Shown: positions 1-6,492 of the stretch, in pieces
Layout: every line of letters starts with the position of its first letter
How positions within the stretch are numbered: position 1 is the stretch's first letter
The notes under the pieces: model-generated
Database searches by the model: none
What the model was told of the DNA's origin: nothing
What the model saw: the letters and a program-made list of their open reading frames with translations, nothing else
Assembly (NCBI GenBank): GCA_003140115.1
Contig: PLIQ01000278.1
Location: forward strand, 1 to 10,649
From: Actinomycetota bacterium
GTDB taxonomy: Bacteria; Actinomycetota; Actinomycetes; Streptosporangiales; Streptosporangiaceae
Reading direction: 5' to 3'
Length of the DNA: 10,649 nucleotides
Translations under genes and position numbers: made by a program

Positions 1-819
1 TCAGACGCGGCGCAGGACCGCGATGACGCGGCCGAGGATGCTGGCCTCGTCTCCGCGAATCGGGGCGTATGCCGGGTTGTGCGGGAGCAGCCAGGCGTGC
101 CCGTCGCTGCGCTTGAGGGTCTTCACCGTCGCCTCGCCGTCGAGCATGGCGGCCACGATGTCCCCGTTCTGCGCGTCCTCCTGCCGCCGGACCACGACCA
201 AGTCCCCGTCGGCGATCGCGGCGTTGATCATGGAGTCGCCGACCACCGTGAGCAGGAACATGGTGCCCTCGCCGACCAGCTGCCGGGGCAGCGGGAACAC
301 ATCGCGCACGTACTGGTCGGCCAGGATCGGCCCGCCCGGAGCGATCTGCCCGATCAGCGGCACGTACACGGCTTCCCGCGACGGGATGTCGCTGCCGGGA
401 TGGTCAGCCGGCTCGGCATCGCTGGTGCTCCCGGCGACCGAGTCGTGCGGACGCACCGGCGGGCGGCCCGGCAGGCGCACTTCCATGGTCCGCGCCCGCC
501 CCACGTCCCGATGCAGGTAGCCCTTGCGCTGCAGGATTCTGAGCTGGTACGAGATGCTCCCCGTGCTGGCCAGGCCGACCGCCTCGCCGATCTCTCGCAT
601 CGAAGGCGGGTAGCCGCGTTCCTGGACCGACTCCCGGATCGCCCGTAGTATCTTGCGCTGCCGCCACGACAGCACATGGCCGGGATCGGGCTGGTCCGGC
701 GTCTCCAGGACGACCACGGGCACGCTGCCCTTCGGCTTACGGCCCGGCCTCCCCCTGGGCCGGGGATTGCCGCTGGGGCTGGCAGGCCGAGCCTGCGTGG
801 CGGAGTCGGTCATGGTCAT
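1..819 (-). CDS. lexA: LexA-type SOS repressor with atypical Pro-Gly cleavage site
   Basis: LexA represses DNA-damage (SOS) genes and is normally inactivated by RecA-stimulated self-cleavage. Numbered from the ATG at 819 (272 aa): residues 1-50 are a low-complexity basic/Pro tail with an AT-hook-like [11 protein letters not shown] (about 22-31); a winged-helix DNA-binding domain follows (about 51-115) containing [16 protein letters not shown]; then a variable linker (about 116-148); then a peptidase S24 domain from VPLIGQ to the end. The catalytic Ser is S196 (VVGDSM) and the catalytic Lys is K233 (EATVK); both are present. The scissile region reads IAPGGP, whereas LexA families normally have IAAGGP, so the residue before the cleaved bond is Pro161 instead of Ala. 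Possible starts are GTG 822, ATG 819 and ATG 813. An AGGAG at 828-824 lies 4 bases before ATG 819 and 10 before ATG 813, so 819 or 813 is likely. The N-terminus MTMTDSATQ resembles streptomycete LexA starts. The stop codon is exactly at the window edge. Family assignment is firm; whether it self-cleaves is open. Confidence 0.93.
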   Translation of the reverse strand: MTMTDSATQARPASPSGNPRPRGRPGRKPKGSVPVVVLETPDQPDPGHVLSWRQRKILRAIRESVQERGYPPSMREIGEAVGLASTGSISYQLRILQRKGYLHRDVGRARTMEVRLPGRPPVRPHDSVAGSTSDAEPADHPGSDIPSREAVYVPLIGQIAPGGPILADQYVRDVFPLPRQLVGEGTMFLLTVVGDSMINAAIADGDLVVVRRQEDAQNGDIVAAMLDGEATVKTLKRSDGHAWLLPHNPAYAPIRGDEASILGRVIAVLRRV

Positions 820-845
820 CACGCTCCTGGTCCAATGCCGAACCT

Positions 846-858
846 GAGAGTATCTCTC
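846..858. promoter_or_regulatory. 13-bp palindrome upstream of lexA, possible operator
   Basis: GAGAG-TAT-CTCTC is a perfect 5-bp inverted repeat around a 3-base centre, 27 to 39 bases upstream of the lexA ATG at 819. Read on the minus strand it contains TACTCT (852-847), which fits a TANNNT -10 element, so a protein bound here would cover the promoter. No canonical actinobacterial SOS box (CGAAC-N4-GTTCG) is visible in this 69-bp gap, only an isolated CGAAC half-site near 839-843. Autoregulation through this palindrome is an inference. Confidence 0.35.
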
Positions 859-891
859 GGTACTGACATTCCGCCGCCGTGGAGCGTCGAA

Positions 892-1452
892 TTAGAACTC
901 GAATCCGCCGGAACGGCCGTTGCGGTCGGCCAGCAGGCCGGCCAGGGCCGAGATGGCGATCTCGGGCGGCGTCCGCGAGCCGATGTTGAGCCCGATCGGC
1001 CGGTGCACCCGGGCGATCTCCTCGGGCGGAACCTCAAGGTCGGTGAGCATCTGCACATGCGGCCCGACGTGCCGCGGGTTGCCCATGATCCCGATCCACC
1101 TCGCCTTGGTGGCCAGCGCGTCCCGGAGCATCAGACCCAGCTCGGACCGGTGGTGGTCGGTGACGATCACGTCCGCGGAGCCGTCGAGATCGTCGGGCAC
1201 GGCTGTCAGTAGCGGGAACCCGAGGGCGGCGGCCCCGGCCGCGCGCGCCTGGTCCGGTTCCAGCAGGAACCCGCGGAACCCCAGGTCCGCACCGTATCTG
1301 AGCAGGTAACCAGCGACCGGCGAGGCGAACACCGCGACCAGCGTGCGCTCCCCCGCGTCGCGAGCCCCGGCCGTTCCAATGACGGGCGAGACGGCTCCGT
1401 GGGCTACCGCACAGGCCGAGTCTTCTTCGTGGTGGTGGGGGTGCTCGGTCAT
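892..1452 (-). CDS. XdhC/CoxI-family Rossmann-domain protein, short form
   Basis: Protein of 186 aa resembling the C-terminal Rossmann domain of XdhC, the chaperone that matures and inserts molybdenum cofactor into xanthine dehydrogenase and related enzymes. The best signature is the C-terminus: PIGLNIGSRTPPEIAISALA, equivalent to the family's PIGLdIGaRTPeEIAvSIlA. It is preceded by WIGIMGNPRH (family: YVGaLGSRrt) and DVIVTDHHRSE (family: THDxxxD). Three things are unusual. The N-terminal CoxI-like domain of full-length XdhC is absent. The expected GxGxxA loop after beta-1 reads AVFASPVAGYLLRYG, without GxG. The N-terminus is His-rich (HPHHHEE, residues 4-10), a possible metal-binding stretch. 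The ATG at 1452 has no strong Shine-Dalgarno sequence, only a GAG-type element. No molybdenum hydroxylase gene is in the window, so its partner is unknown. It is divergent from the dehydratase and ends 70 bp before the lexA start. The family call is good; the function is inferred only. Confidence 0.72.
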   Translation of the reverse strand: MTEHPHHHEEDSACAVAHGAVSPVIGTAGARDAGERTLVAVFASPVAGYLLRYGADLGFRGFLLEPDQARAAGAAALGFPLLTAVPDDLDGSADVIVTDHHRSELGLMLRDALATKARWIGIMGNPRHVGPHVQMLTDLEVPPEEIARVHRPIGLNIGSRTPPEIAISALAGLLADRNGRSGGFEF

Positions 1453-1478
1453 GACAGCTAGTCTCGCACGGCGCCGAG

Positions 1479-1484
1479 TATCGT
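1479..1484 (+). promoter_or_regulatory. Possible -10 element for a leaderless dehydratase mRNA
   Basis: TATCGT fits the actinobacterial TANNNT -10 pattern. It ends 6 bases before the GTG start at 1491, so a start site at the usual distance would fall on the GTG itself. No Shine-Dalgarno sequence lies upstream of that GTG, which fits leaderless translation. There is no clear -35 at the right spacing, so this is tentative. Confidence 0.3.
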
Positions 1485-1490
1485 GCTGAG

Positions 1491-2429
1491 GTGATCTCTC
1501 GTGACGATATCCGCCGCTGCTACGACACGATCCGGCCGTACATCCGCCGGACGCCGGTCATCGAGGTCAGCCTCGGCGAGCTCGACGAGTCGGCGGCGGC
1601 CCGGCCGGCCGGCACGCTCAAGCTCGAGCAACTGCAGTGCGCAGGCTCGTTCAAGGCCCGGGGCGCGTTCACGAACCTGCTGCTGCGGGACGTGCCGCCC
1701 GCCGGGGTGGTAGCGGCGTCCGGCGGCAACCACGGCGTGGCCGTGGCCTACGCCGCGCACCGGCTCGGCGTCCCGGCGAAGATCTTCGTGCCCACCGTGT
1801 CCGCGCCGACCAAGATCGAGCGCATCCGCCAGCTCGGCGCCGACCTGGTGGTCACCGGCGAGCGTTATGCCGACGCCCTGGCCGCGGCTCAGGACTGGGA
1901 GGCAAGCTCGGGCGCGATGAGCGTGCACGCCTATGACCAGCACGAGACCATCGTGGGCCAGGGCACCCTGGGCCTGGAGCTGGCCCAGCAGGCCGACGGC
2001 CTGGACACCGTGCTGGTACCGGTCGGCGGTGGTGGCCTGCTGGCCGGCGTTGCCTCCTGGTTCGCCGGAGGCGTCCGCGTGATCGGGGTGGAACCAGAAG
2101 GCGCGCCCACGCTGACCTACGCCCGGGCCGCGGGCCAGCCTGCCGACGCCCCCGCGGGCAGCGTCGCGGCGGACGCCCTGGCGCCGCGGCGGATCGGCGA
2201 GCTGGTGTTCCCCATCACCCAGTCCTACGTCGAGGATGTGCTGCTCGTCGACGACGACTCGATCCTGGCCGCGCAGCGGGCCCTGTGGCAGGCGTTCCGG
2301 GTGGCCGCCGAGCCCGCCGCCTCGGTAGGGATCGCGGCCCTGCTGGCCGGGGCGTACAAACCGAAGCCGGGCGAGCACGTCGCGGTGGTGATCAGCGGCG
2401 CCAACATGTCGCCGGCCCAGCTTGGCTAG
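1491..2429 (+). CDS. PLP-dependent threonine/serine dehydratase (catabolic-type)
   Basis: Fold-type II pyridoxal-phosphate enzyme of 312 aa, predicted to deaminate threonine to 2-oxobutanoate and/or serine to pyruvate in the cytosol. Visible landmarks are the Schiff-base lysine K55 in GSFKARGA, the substrate/PLP loop SGGNHG (77-82), and the tetraglycine phosphate-binding loop GGGG (179-182) in PVGGGGLLAGVA. The C-terminus ends in a VVISGANMS motif equivalent to the ISGGN of the family. The length matches the short biodegradative TdcB type: there is no C-terminal ACT-like regulatory domain as in biosynthetic IlvA. In serine racemases the residue before GNH is the re-face catalytic Ser; here it is Gly79, so dehydratase activity is favoured over racemase. 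The start is GTG, with no Shine-Dalgarno sequence and a probable leaderless transcript. The DUF4032 gene follows within 25-45 bp on the same strand and is probably co-transcribed. Substrate preference between Thr and Ser cannot be read from the sequence. Confidence 0.88.
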   Translation: MISRDDIRRCYDTIRPYIRRTPVIEVSLGELDESAAARPAGTLKLEQLQCAGSFKARGAFTNLLLRDVPPAGVVAASGGNHGVAVAYAAHRLGVPAKIFVPTVSAPTKIERIRQLGADLVVTGERYADALAAAQDWEASSGAMSVHAYDQHETIVGQGTLGLELAQQADGLDTVLVPVGGGGLLAGVASWFAGGVRVIGVEPEGAPTLTYARAAGQPADAPAGSVAADALAPRRIGELVFPITQSYVEDVLLVDDDSILAAQRALWQAFRVAAEPAASVGIAALLAGAYKPKPGEHVAVVISGANMSPAQLG

Positions 2430-2471
2430 GACCGCTCGCCGGCCCGGGCCGCGATGCGGGAGACTGTTTAC

Positions 2472-3779
2472 GTGCGGTTCGTTTTCACGCCTCCAGCCGA
2501 CCACGCGTCCGGGCTACTGACCCTGCCGTGGTCGGTGCCGCTGGCGCAGTGGCGGGACGACCGACTGGTCGAGATCCGCCAGCGGGGCATCTCGCGGCAC
2601 GTGGTGCGGTTCGTGTACGACGACGGCACCTTGTACGCGCTCAAGGAGCTGAGTGAACGGCTCGCGCGGCGCGAGTACCAGGTGCTGCGGGCGCTGGCCG
2701 ACCTGAACGTCCCGGCCGTCGAGGCGGTCGGGATCGCGGTCGACCTGGACGATGCGCAGCCCCGGCAGCAGGACAGCGACGCGATCCTGGTCACCAAGTT
2801 CCTCACCTACGCGGCGACGTACCGCGCGGTCTTCTCCCACCCGCGGGGCATCCAGCCCATCGACGGGTTGCTGGACGCGCTGGTCGAACTGCTCGTCCGG
2901 TTGCACCTGTCCGGGTTCTTCTGGGGAGACTGTTCGCTGTCCAACACGCTGTTCCGGCACGACGCGGGCACGCTTGAGGCGTACCTGGTCGACGCGGAGA
3001 CCAGCGAGCAGCACCCGGCCCTGTCTGATGGGCAGCGCTTGTACGACATCGAGCTGGCCACCGAGCGGATAGCCGGCGAACTGCTCGATCTTCAGGCCGG
3101 GGAGCGGCTGCCGGACGATGTGGACCCCTTCGAGATCGCCGATGAACTGCGGAAACGCTACGATTCCCTGTGGCAGGAGCTGACCCAGGAGGAGATCCTG
3201 CGGCCGGAGGAGCAGCGGCAGCGGATCGCGGAGCGGCTGCACCGGCTCAACAAGCTCGGTTTCGACGCCGAGGAGATCGAGCTGATCCCCACCCCGGAGG
3301 GAAACAAGCTGCGGCTGCGCACCCGGGTCGCGGAATCCGGGCACTTCGCCAGGAAGCTGTTCCTGCGAACCGGCATCGACGCAGGCGAGAACCAGGCACG
3401 CAGGCTGCTCAACGACATCACCGGCTTCCGCGCCTACCTGGAGCAGAAGGAAGGCCGTCCGGTCTCGGAGATCGTGGCGACCAACCGGTGGCTGGAAGAA
3501 GTCTACGATCCGGTGATCGCCGCGGTCCCGGAGGACCTTCGGGGCCGGCTGCCCCCGGCGGAGATCTTCCACGAGATCCTCGAGCACCGCTGGTACATGT
3601 CCGAGGCCGCGGGTCGCGACGTCGGCACCATCGCCGCCACTAAGGACTACATCAAGCAGGTGCTGCCCGAGGCGCCCGAGCCGCTGGACGAGACGCTGGA
3701 CGATTCGACCGGGCCCATCGACGCGATCAGGGAGCCGCTGGCCGAGGAGGCGGCCGCCGCGGCCGGTGAGCTGACCTGA
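2472..3779 (+). CDS. DUF4032 protein with WaaP/Kdo-kinase-like fold
   Basis: Member of the actinobacterial DUF4032 family, whose function is unknown. Coordinates use the GTG at 2472, giving 435 aa (MRFVFTPPAD); GGGAG at 2458-2462 sits 9 bases upstream. An in-frame ATG at 2454 would add 6 residues. The N-terminal half looks like a small-molecule or lipopolysaccharide-type kinase (residues numbered from ATG 2454). It has a beta-3 lysine in YALKEL (K64), a likely helix-C glutamate in RREY (E74), a catalytic-loop-like HLSGFFWGDCSLSNTLF with Asp159 and Asn164, and VDAET (Asp180) in the place of the metal-binding DFG. All core kinase residues therefore appear to be kept. The C-terminal half contains NQARRLLNDI and EIFHEILEHRWYMSE, hallmarks of the DUF4032 C-terminal domain, and ends in an acidic/Ala-rich tail. 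There is no signal peptide or membrane segment. It probably shares a transcript with the dehydratase upstream. Family call is firm; substrate is unknown. Confidence 0.85.
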   Translation: MRFVFTPPADHASGLLTLPWSVPLAQWRDDRLVEIRQRGISRHVVRFVYDDGTLYALKELSERLARREYQVLRALADLNVPAVEAVGIAVDLDDAQPRQQDSDAILVTKFLTYAATYRAVFSHPRGIQPIDGLLDALVELLVRLHLSGFFWGDCSLSNTLFRHDAGTLEAYLVDAETSEQHPALSDGQRLYDIELATERIAGELLDLQAGERLPDDVDPFEIADELRKRYDSLWQELTQEEILRPEEQRQRIAERLHRLNKLGFDAEEIELIPTPEGNKLRLRTRVAESGHFARKLFLRTGIDAGENQARRLLNDITGFRAYLEQKEGRPVSEIVATNRWLEEVYDPVIAAVPEDLRGRLPPAEIFHEILEHRWYMSEAAGRDVGTIAATKDYIKQVLPEAPEPLDETLDDSTGPIDAIREPLAEEAAAAAGELT

Positions 3780-3788
3780 GGTTCCGGT

Positions 3789-3826
3789 AGCCGGGCGCAC
3801 CTGTCGCTTGCGTCACGCGGCCGGCT
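3789..3826. terminator. Imperfect inverted repeat between convergent genes
   Basis: The 58-bp gap between the DUF4032 stop and the stop of the antiporter gene contains AGCCGG (3789-3794) pairing with CCGGCT (3821-3826). A further 3-bp pairing lies inside after one mismatch. There is no T-run. The position between convergent genes suits a bidirectional terminator, but the stem is imperfect. Confidence 0.3.
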
Positions 3827-3837
3827 TCCTGAGTCGC

Positions 3838-5427
3838 TTACCGCGCGGCGGGGTAGGCGGCGTCGGGCTCGTCGCCGGGAAGCTCGGCTTCGCGGTCGGC
3901 CACGGCCTCGGCGTCGCCCTGAACGCCCCGCTTGAGGCCGCGCAGGGCCACGAGTGCGGCCACCGCCATGATCACGGCCATCGCGATGAGCACGTCCCGG
4001 ATGGCGCCGGCGAAGTCGGCCCGGATGAACTGCGGGATCGCGGCGGGGTTGCCGCTGCCGCCCTGCAGCTGGGCGATCTTGGCCGCCTCCGCGGCCGCCG
4101 CCGGACCGGGCAGGCCCTTAGCGGTCAGCGAGGAGGTGATGGCCGAGCGGAATTCGGAGATCAAGATGGTGCCCAGGATGGCGAAGCCGACGCTGGCGCC
4201 GTAGTTGCGGACGGTCTGGGTGATGCCAGTGGCCTCACCGTAGGAGTACCGGGAGGCCCGGTTCACCGCGTCGGTGTTGGCCTGGCCGAGCATGAAGCCC
4301 ATGCCCGCGCCGGCCATCACGATGTAGATGACCTGTGCGCCAGCGTGCAGGTCGGTCGCCTTGCCGGCCCACAGCGCGTACCCCACGGCGGCCAGGACGC
4401 AGCCGAGCACGACCGGCCGCTTGGCGCCGGTCCGGTCCAGCAGCCGGCCGCCGATCTGCGCGCAGACCACGAAGCCCAGGAAGAAGTACAAGATGAGCAG
4501 GCTGGCCGTGGTGGGCTTCTCCCCCAGCGCGACCTGCCCGTAAATGCTGGCGAAGAAGAACACCGGGATGAACGTCATCATGGCGATGAACAAGATGACG
4601 TTCTCCACCGCGAACGGCCGGTTGCTGAAGATCTTCATGTTGATCAACGGTGACGCGGTCCGGCGCTCGACGGACACGAATACGGCCAGGATGATCAGGC
4701 CCACGACGATGCAGATCTCGATCGCCGGGTTACCCCAGCCCCAGATCGAGGACTGCTGGAGCCCGAACACGCTCAGTCCGACGCCCGCCACGATCAAGGC
4801 CAGGCCCCGGTAGTCCATCCGAGCCGGACGGGATTCGTTGGCCGGCTTGGAGATGGCGATCAGGGCCAGGGCGATCAGGGCGACGGGGATGTTGATCCAG
4901 AAGATGGCGCGCCAGGTCCATTCCAGGAGATAGCCGCCGGCGATGGGGCCGATGGCGGTCAGCCCGCCGGCGATGCCGAAGAACAGGGCCAGGGCCCGGC
5001 CGCGAGAGCGCAGGTCGAAGGTCTGCACCACGATGGCCAGAGCGGCGGGGAACATGATGGCTCCGCCGGCGCCCTGCAGGGCACGGAAGGCGACGAGCCA
5101 GGTTTCGGCGGCGGCGCCGCTGGGGGTCAGGCCGCACAGGGCCGAGGAGGCGGCGAAGATGATGACGCCAACGACGGCCATGGTGCGGTGGCCCACAGTG
5201 TCCGCCAGGCGGCCGCCGAAGGCGAACAGGGCCGCCAGCGCCAGCAGGTAGGAGTTGATCGCCCACTGCATGCCGCTGCTGGACAGGCCCAGGCTGCTCT
5301 GGATCTTGGGCGCCGCAATCGACACGATGGTCTGGTCGATGAAGGTCATCGCGACCGCGAAGATCATCGCGGTCAGGATCAGGCTCCTGGACCGCCCGCC
5401 GACGGCGGCGCTACCGGTGACGCTCAT
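3838..5427 (-). CDS. DHA2-family (14-TM) MFS drug/proton antiporter
   Basis: Inner-membrane major facilitator of 529 aa, the usual size of EmrB/QacA-type DHA2 exporters, which exchange a toxic compound for protons. Motif D1 is seen as FIDQTIVSIAAP (Asp31 in TM1), motif A as GGRLADTVGHR (71-81), motif B as RALQGAGGA with Arg115, and antiporter motif C as GIAGGLTAIGPIAGG (151-165). Many further hydrophobic segments run to about residue 495. A hydrophilic acidic C-terminal tail (about 500-529) is cytoplasmic by prediction. The ATG at 5427 is preceded by GGAGAGG with a 5-base spacer, a strong ribosome binding site. It is the downstream gene of a pair: the dehalogenase-like hydrolase stops 15 bp upstream on the same strand, so co-expression is likely. 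No TetR or MarR regulator adjoins it. The exported compound cannot be inferred from sequence. Confidence 0.9.
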   Translation of the reverse strand: MSVTGSAAVGGRSRSLILTAMIFAVAMTFIDQTIVSIAAPKIQSSLGLSSSGMQWAINSYLLALAALFAFGGRLADTVGHRTMAVVGVIIFAASSALCGLTPSGAAAETWLVAFRALQGAGGAIMFPAALAIVVQTFDLRSRGRALALFFGIAGGLTAIGPIAGGYLLEWTWRAIFWINIPVALIALALIAISKPANESRPARMDYRGLALIVAGVGLSVFGLQQSSIWGWGNPAIEICIVVGLIILAVFVSVERRTASPLINMKIFSNRPFAVENVILFIAMMTFIPVFFFASIYGQVALGEKPTTASLLILYFFLGFVVCAQIGGRLLDRTGAKRPVVLGCVLAAVGYALWAGKATDLHAGAQVIYIVMAGAGMGFMLGQANTDAVNRASRYSYGEATGITQTVRNYGASVGFAILGTILISEFRSAITSSLTAKGLPGPAAAAEAAKIAQLQGGSGNPAAIPQFIRADFAGAIRDVLIAMAVIMAVAALVALRGLKRGVQGDAEAVADREAELPGDEPDAAYPAAR

Positions 5428-5442
5428 GGTGTCCTCTCCGCT

Positions 5443-6345
5443 CTAGCCGACCGGATGGGCGCGGATGAAGTCGGCGATGACCGTGCCGAGCCGTTCGCCC
5501 GCGTCCTCTTGGAGGAAGTGGCCGGCCCCGGCGATCACCGGATGCTCCACGCCCGCCGCGCCCGGGATCGTGCGGGCCAAGACGGGCGCCATGGCACCGG
5601 TGATGGGGTCCCGGTCGCTGAACGCGACCAGGAACGGCTTGTCCCAGGCGGCCAGCCGCCGCCAAGCGGCCCGGTTGGCCTCGGCCGCCGGGTCATCGGG
5701 GGTGGTCGGGACCAGGTTCGGCATGGCCCGCACCGCGGCCATGAACGTCGGGTCGGGAAACGGCGCCTCGTAGGCCGCCAGCACCTCGGGGGTCAGCTGG
5801 GTCTGGCAGCCGGACTGCACGAGCCGGGACACGCTCAGCACGGGCGCCGTCCGGACGATCTCACGGAAGCGCAGCCAGACGTCGGGCATCGGCTGGTCGC
5901 CGGTGGGCAGGCCGGTGTTGGCCGCTACCACCCGGGCGAACCGCTCCGGGTGCTCGGCCACCAGCCGCAGCCCGATCAGGCCGCCCCAGTCCTGCCCCAC
6001 CAGGGTCAGCCCGTGCAGGTCAAGCCGGTCGAAGGCGAGCGCGCGGATCCACTCCACGTGCCGCGCGTAGCTGTGATCGGCGATGTCGGCCGGCTTGTCC
6101 GAGCGGCCGAACCCGGCCAGGTCGGCCGCGATGACCCGCAGTCCCGCGTCGGCCAGGACCGGCATGACCGTGCGGTACAGATACGACCAGCTCGGCTCGC
6201 CGTGCAGCAGCAGCACCGGCTCGCCATCGGGTGGCCCGGCTTCCACGTAGGCCAGCCGCAGCCCGCCGACATCGGCGTAGCGCGGCGGATCGCCGAACCC
6301 GGGAAGATCAGCGAAGCGGTCCTCGGGCGTGCGCAGTACCTGCAT
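5443..6345 (-). CDS. Haloalkane dehalogenase-like alpha/beta hydrolase (HLD-I type)
   Basis: Alpha/beta-hydrolase of 300 aa, matching the length and N-terminus (MQVLRTPEDRFADLPGF) of DhmA-like haloalkane dehalogenases of mycobacteria. These convert a carbon-halogen bond to an alcohol plus halide in the cytosol. Visible active-site residues are the oxyanion motif HGEPSW (Glu50), the nucleophile Asp119 in VGQDWGG with halide-binding Trp120, a second candidate halide Trp157 in PDVWLRFRE in the cap, an acid at Asp244 (FSDRDP; Asp246 is the alternative), and catalytic His276 in GAGHFLQE. This set fits subfamily I, where the acid follows strand 7. The frame stays open upstream to a GTG at 6444, but those 33 residues do not resemble the family, so ATG 6345 was chosen even though it lacks a clear Shine-Dalgarno. 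Some relatives with the same motifs act on esters or epoxides, so dehalogenase activity is probable and not proven. It lies 15 bp ahead of the exporter gene. Confidence 0.83.
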   Translation of the reverse strand: MQVLRTPEDRFADLPGFGDPPRYADVGGLRLAYVEAGPPDGEPVLLLHGEPSWSYLYRTVMPVLADAGLRVIAADLAGFGRSDKPADIADHSYARHVEWIRALAFDRLDLHGLTLVGQDWGGLIGLRLVAEHPERFARVVAANTGLPTGDQPMPDVWLRFREIVRTAPVLSVSRLVQSGCQTQLTPEVLAAYEAPFPDPTFMAAVRAMPNLVPTTPDDPAAEANRAAWRRLAAWDKPFLVAFSDRDPITGAMAPVLARTIPGAAGVEHPVIAGAGHFLQEDAGERLGTVIADFIRAHPVG

Positions 6346-6492
6346 CCCGCCATGTTGCCATAAGCGCTCAGGAAGCCACGGTGGCCAGGGCGTCGCTTGT
6401 TCGTCAATGCGGCCGCGACAGCCGAAGGCGCCCGTTACCACCACCCCACGTCAGCGGGGGGCAGCCGGGCGCCTGCGGTTCGGTGCTGCGTT
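6346..6492. other. Intergenic gap between lectin A and dehalogenase
   Basis: 147 bp with no gene that I can support. On the minus strand, just after the lectin A stop, there is a short GCAGC/GCTGC pairing and then a CCCC/GGGG hairpin with an 8-base loop near 6444-6460. Neither has a T-run. They could contribute to termination after lectin A, but evidence is weak. No clear promoter for the dehalogenase was recognised. Confidence 0.4.

Noticed and set aside
1458..2504. Minus-strand frame opposite the dehydratase
   Set aside because: Low-complexity Arg/Gly/His-rich translation; the plus strand encodes a full PLP enzyme.
3808..4653. Long plus-strand frame opposite the MFS gene
   Set aside because: Composition is His/Arg/Gly/Asp-rich antisense shadow typical of high-GC DNA; the minus strand encodes a clear transporter with all family motifs.
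5188..6363. Long plus-strand frame opposite the dehalogenase
   Set aside because: Antisense shadow with no recognisable domain; the minus-strand frame has the complete catalytic set.
6346..6444. N-terminal extension of the dehalogenase to GTG 6444
   Set aside because: The 33 extra residues have no family resemblance, and the ATG at 6345 gives the exact usual length and N-terminus. No Shine-Dalgarno supports the GTG.
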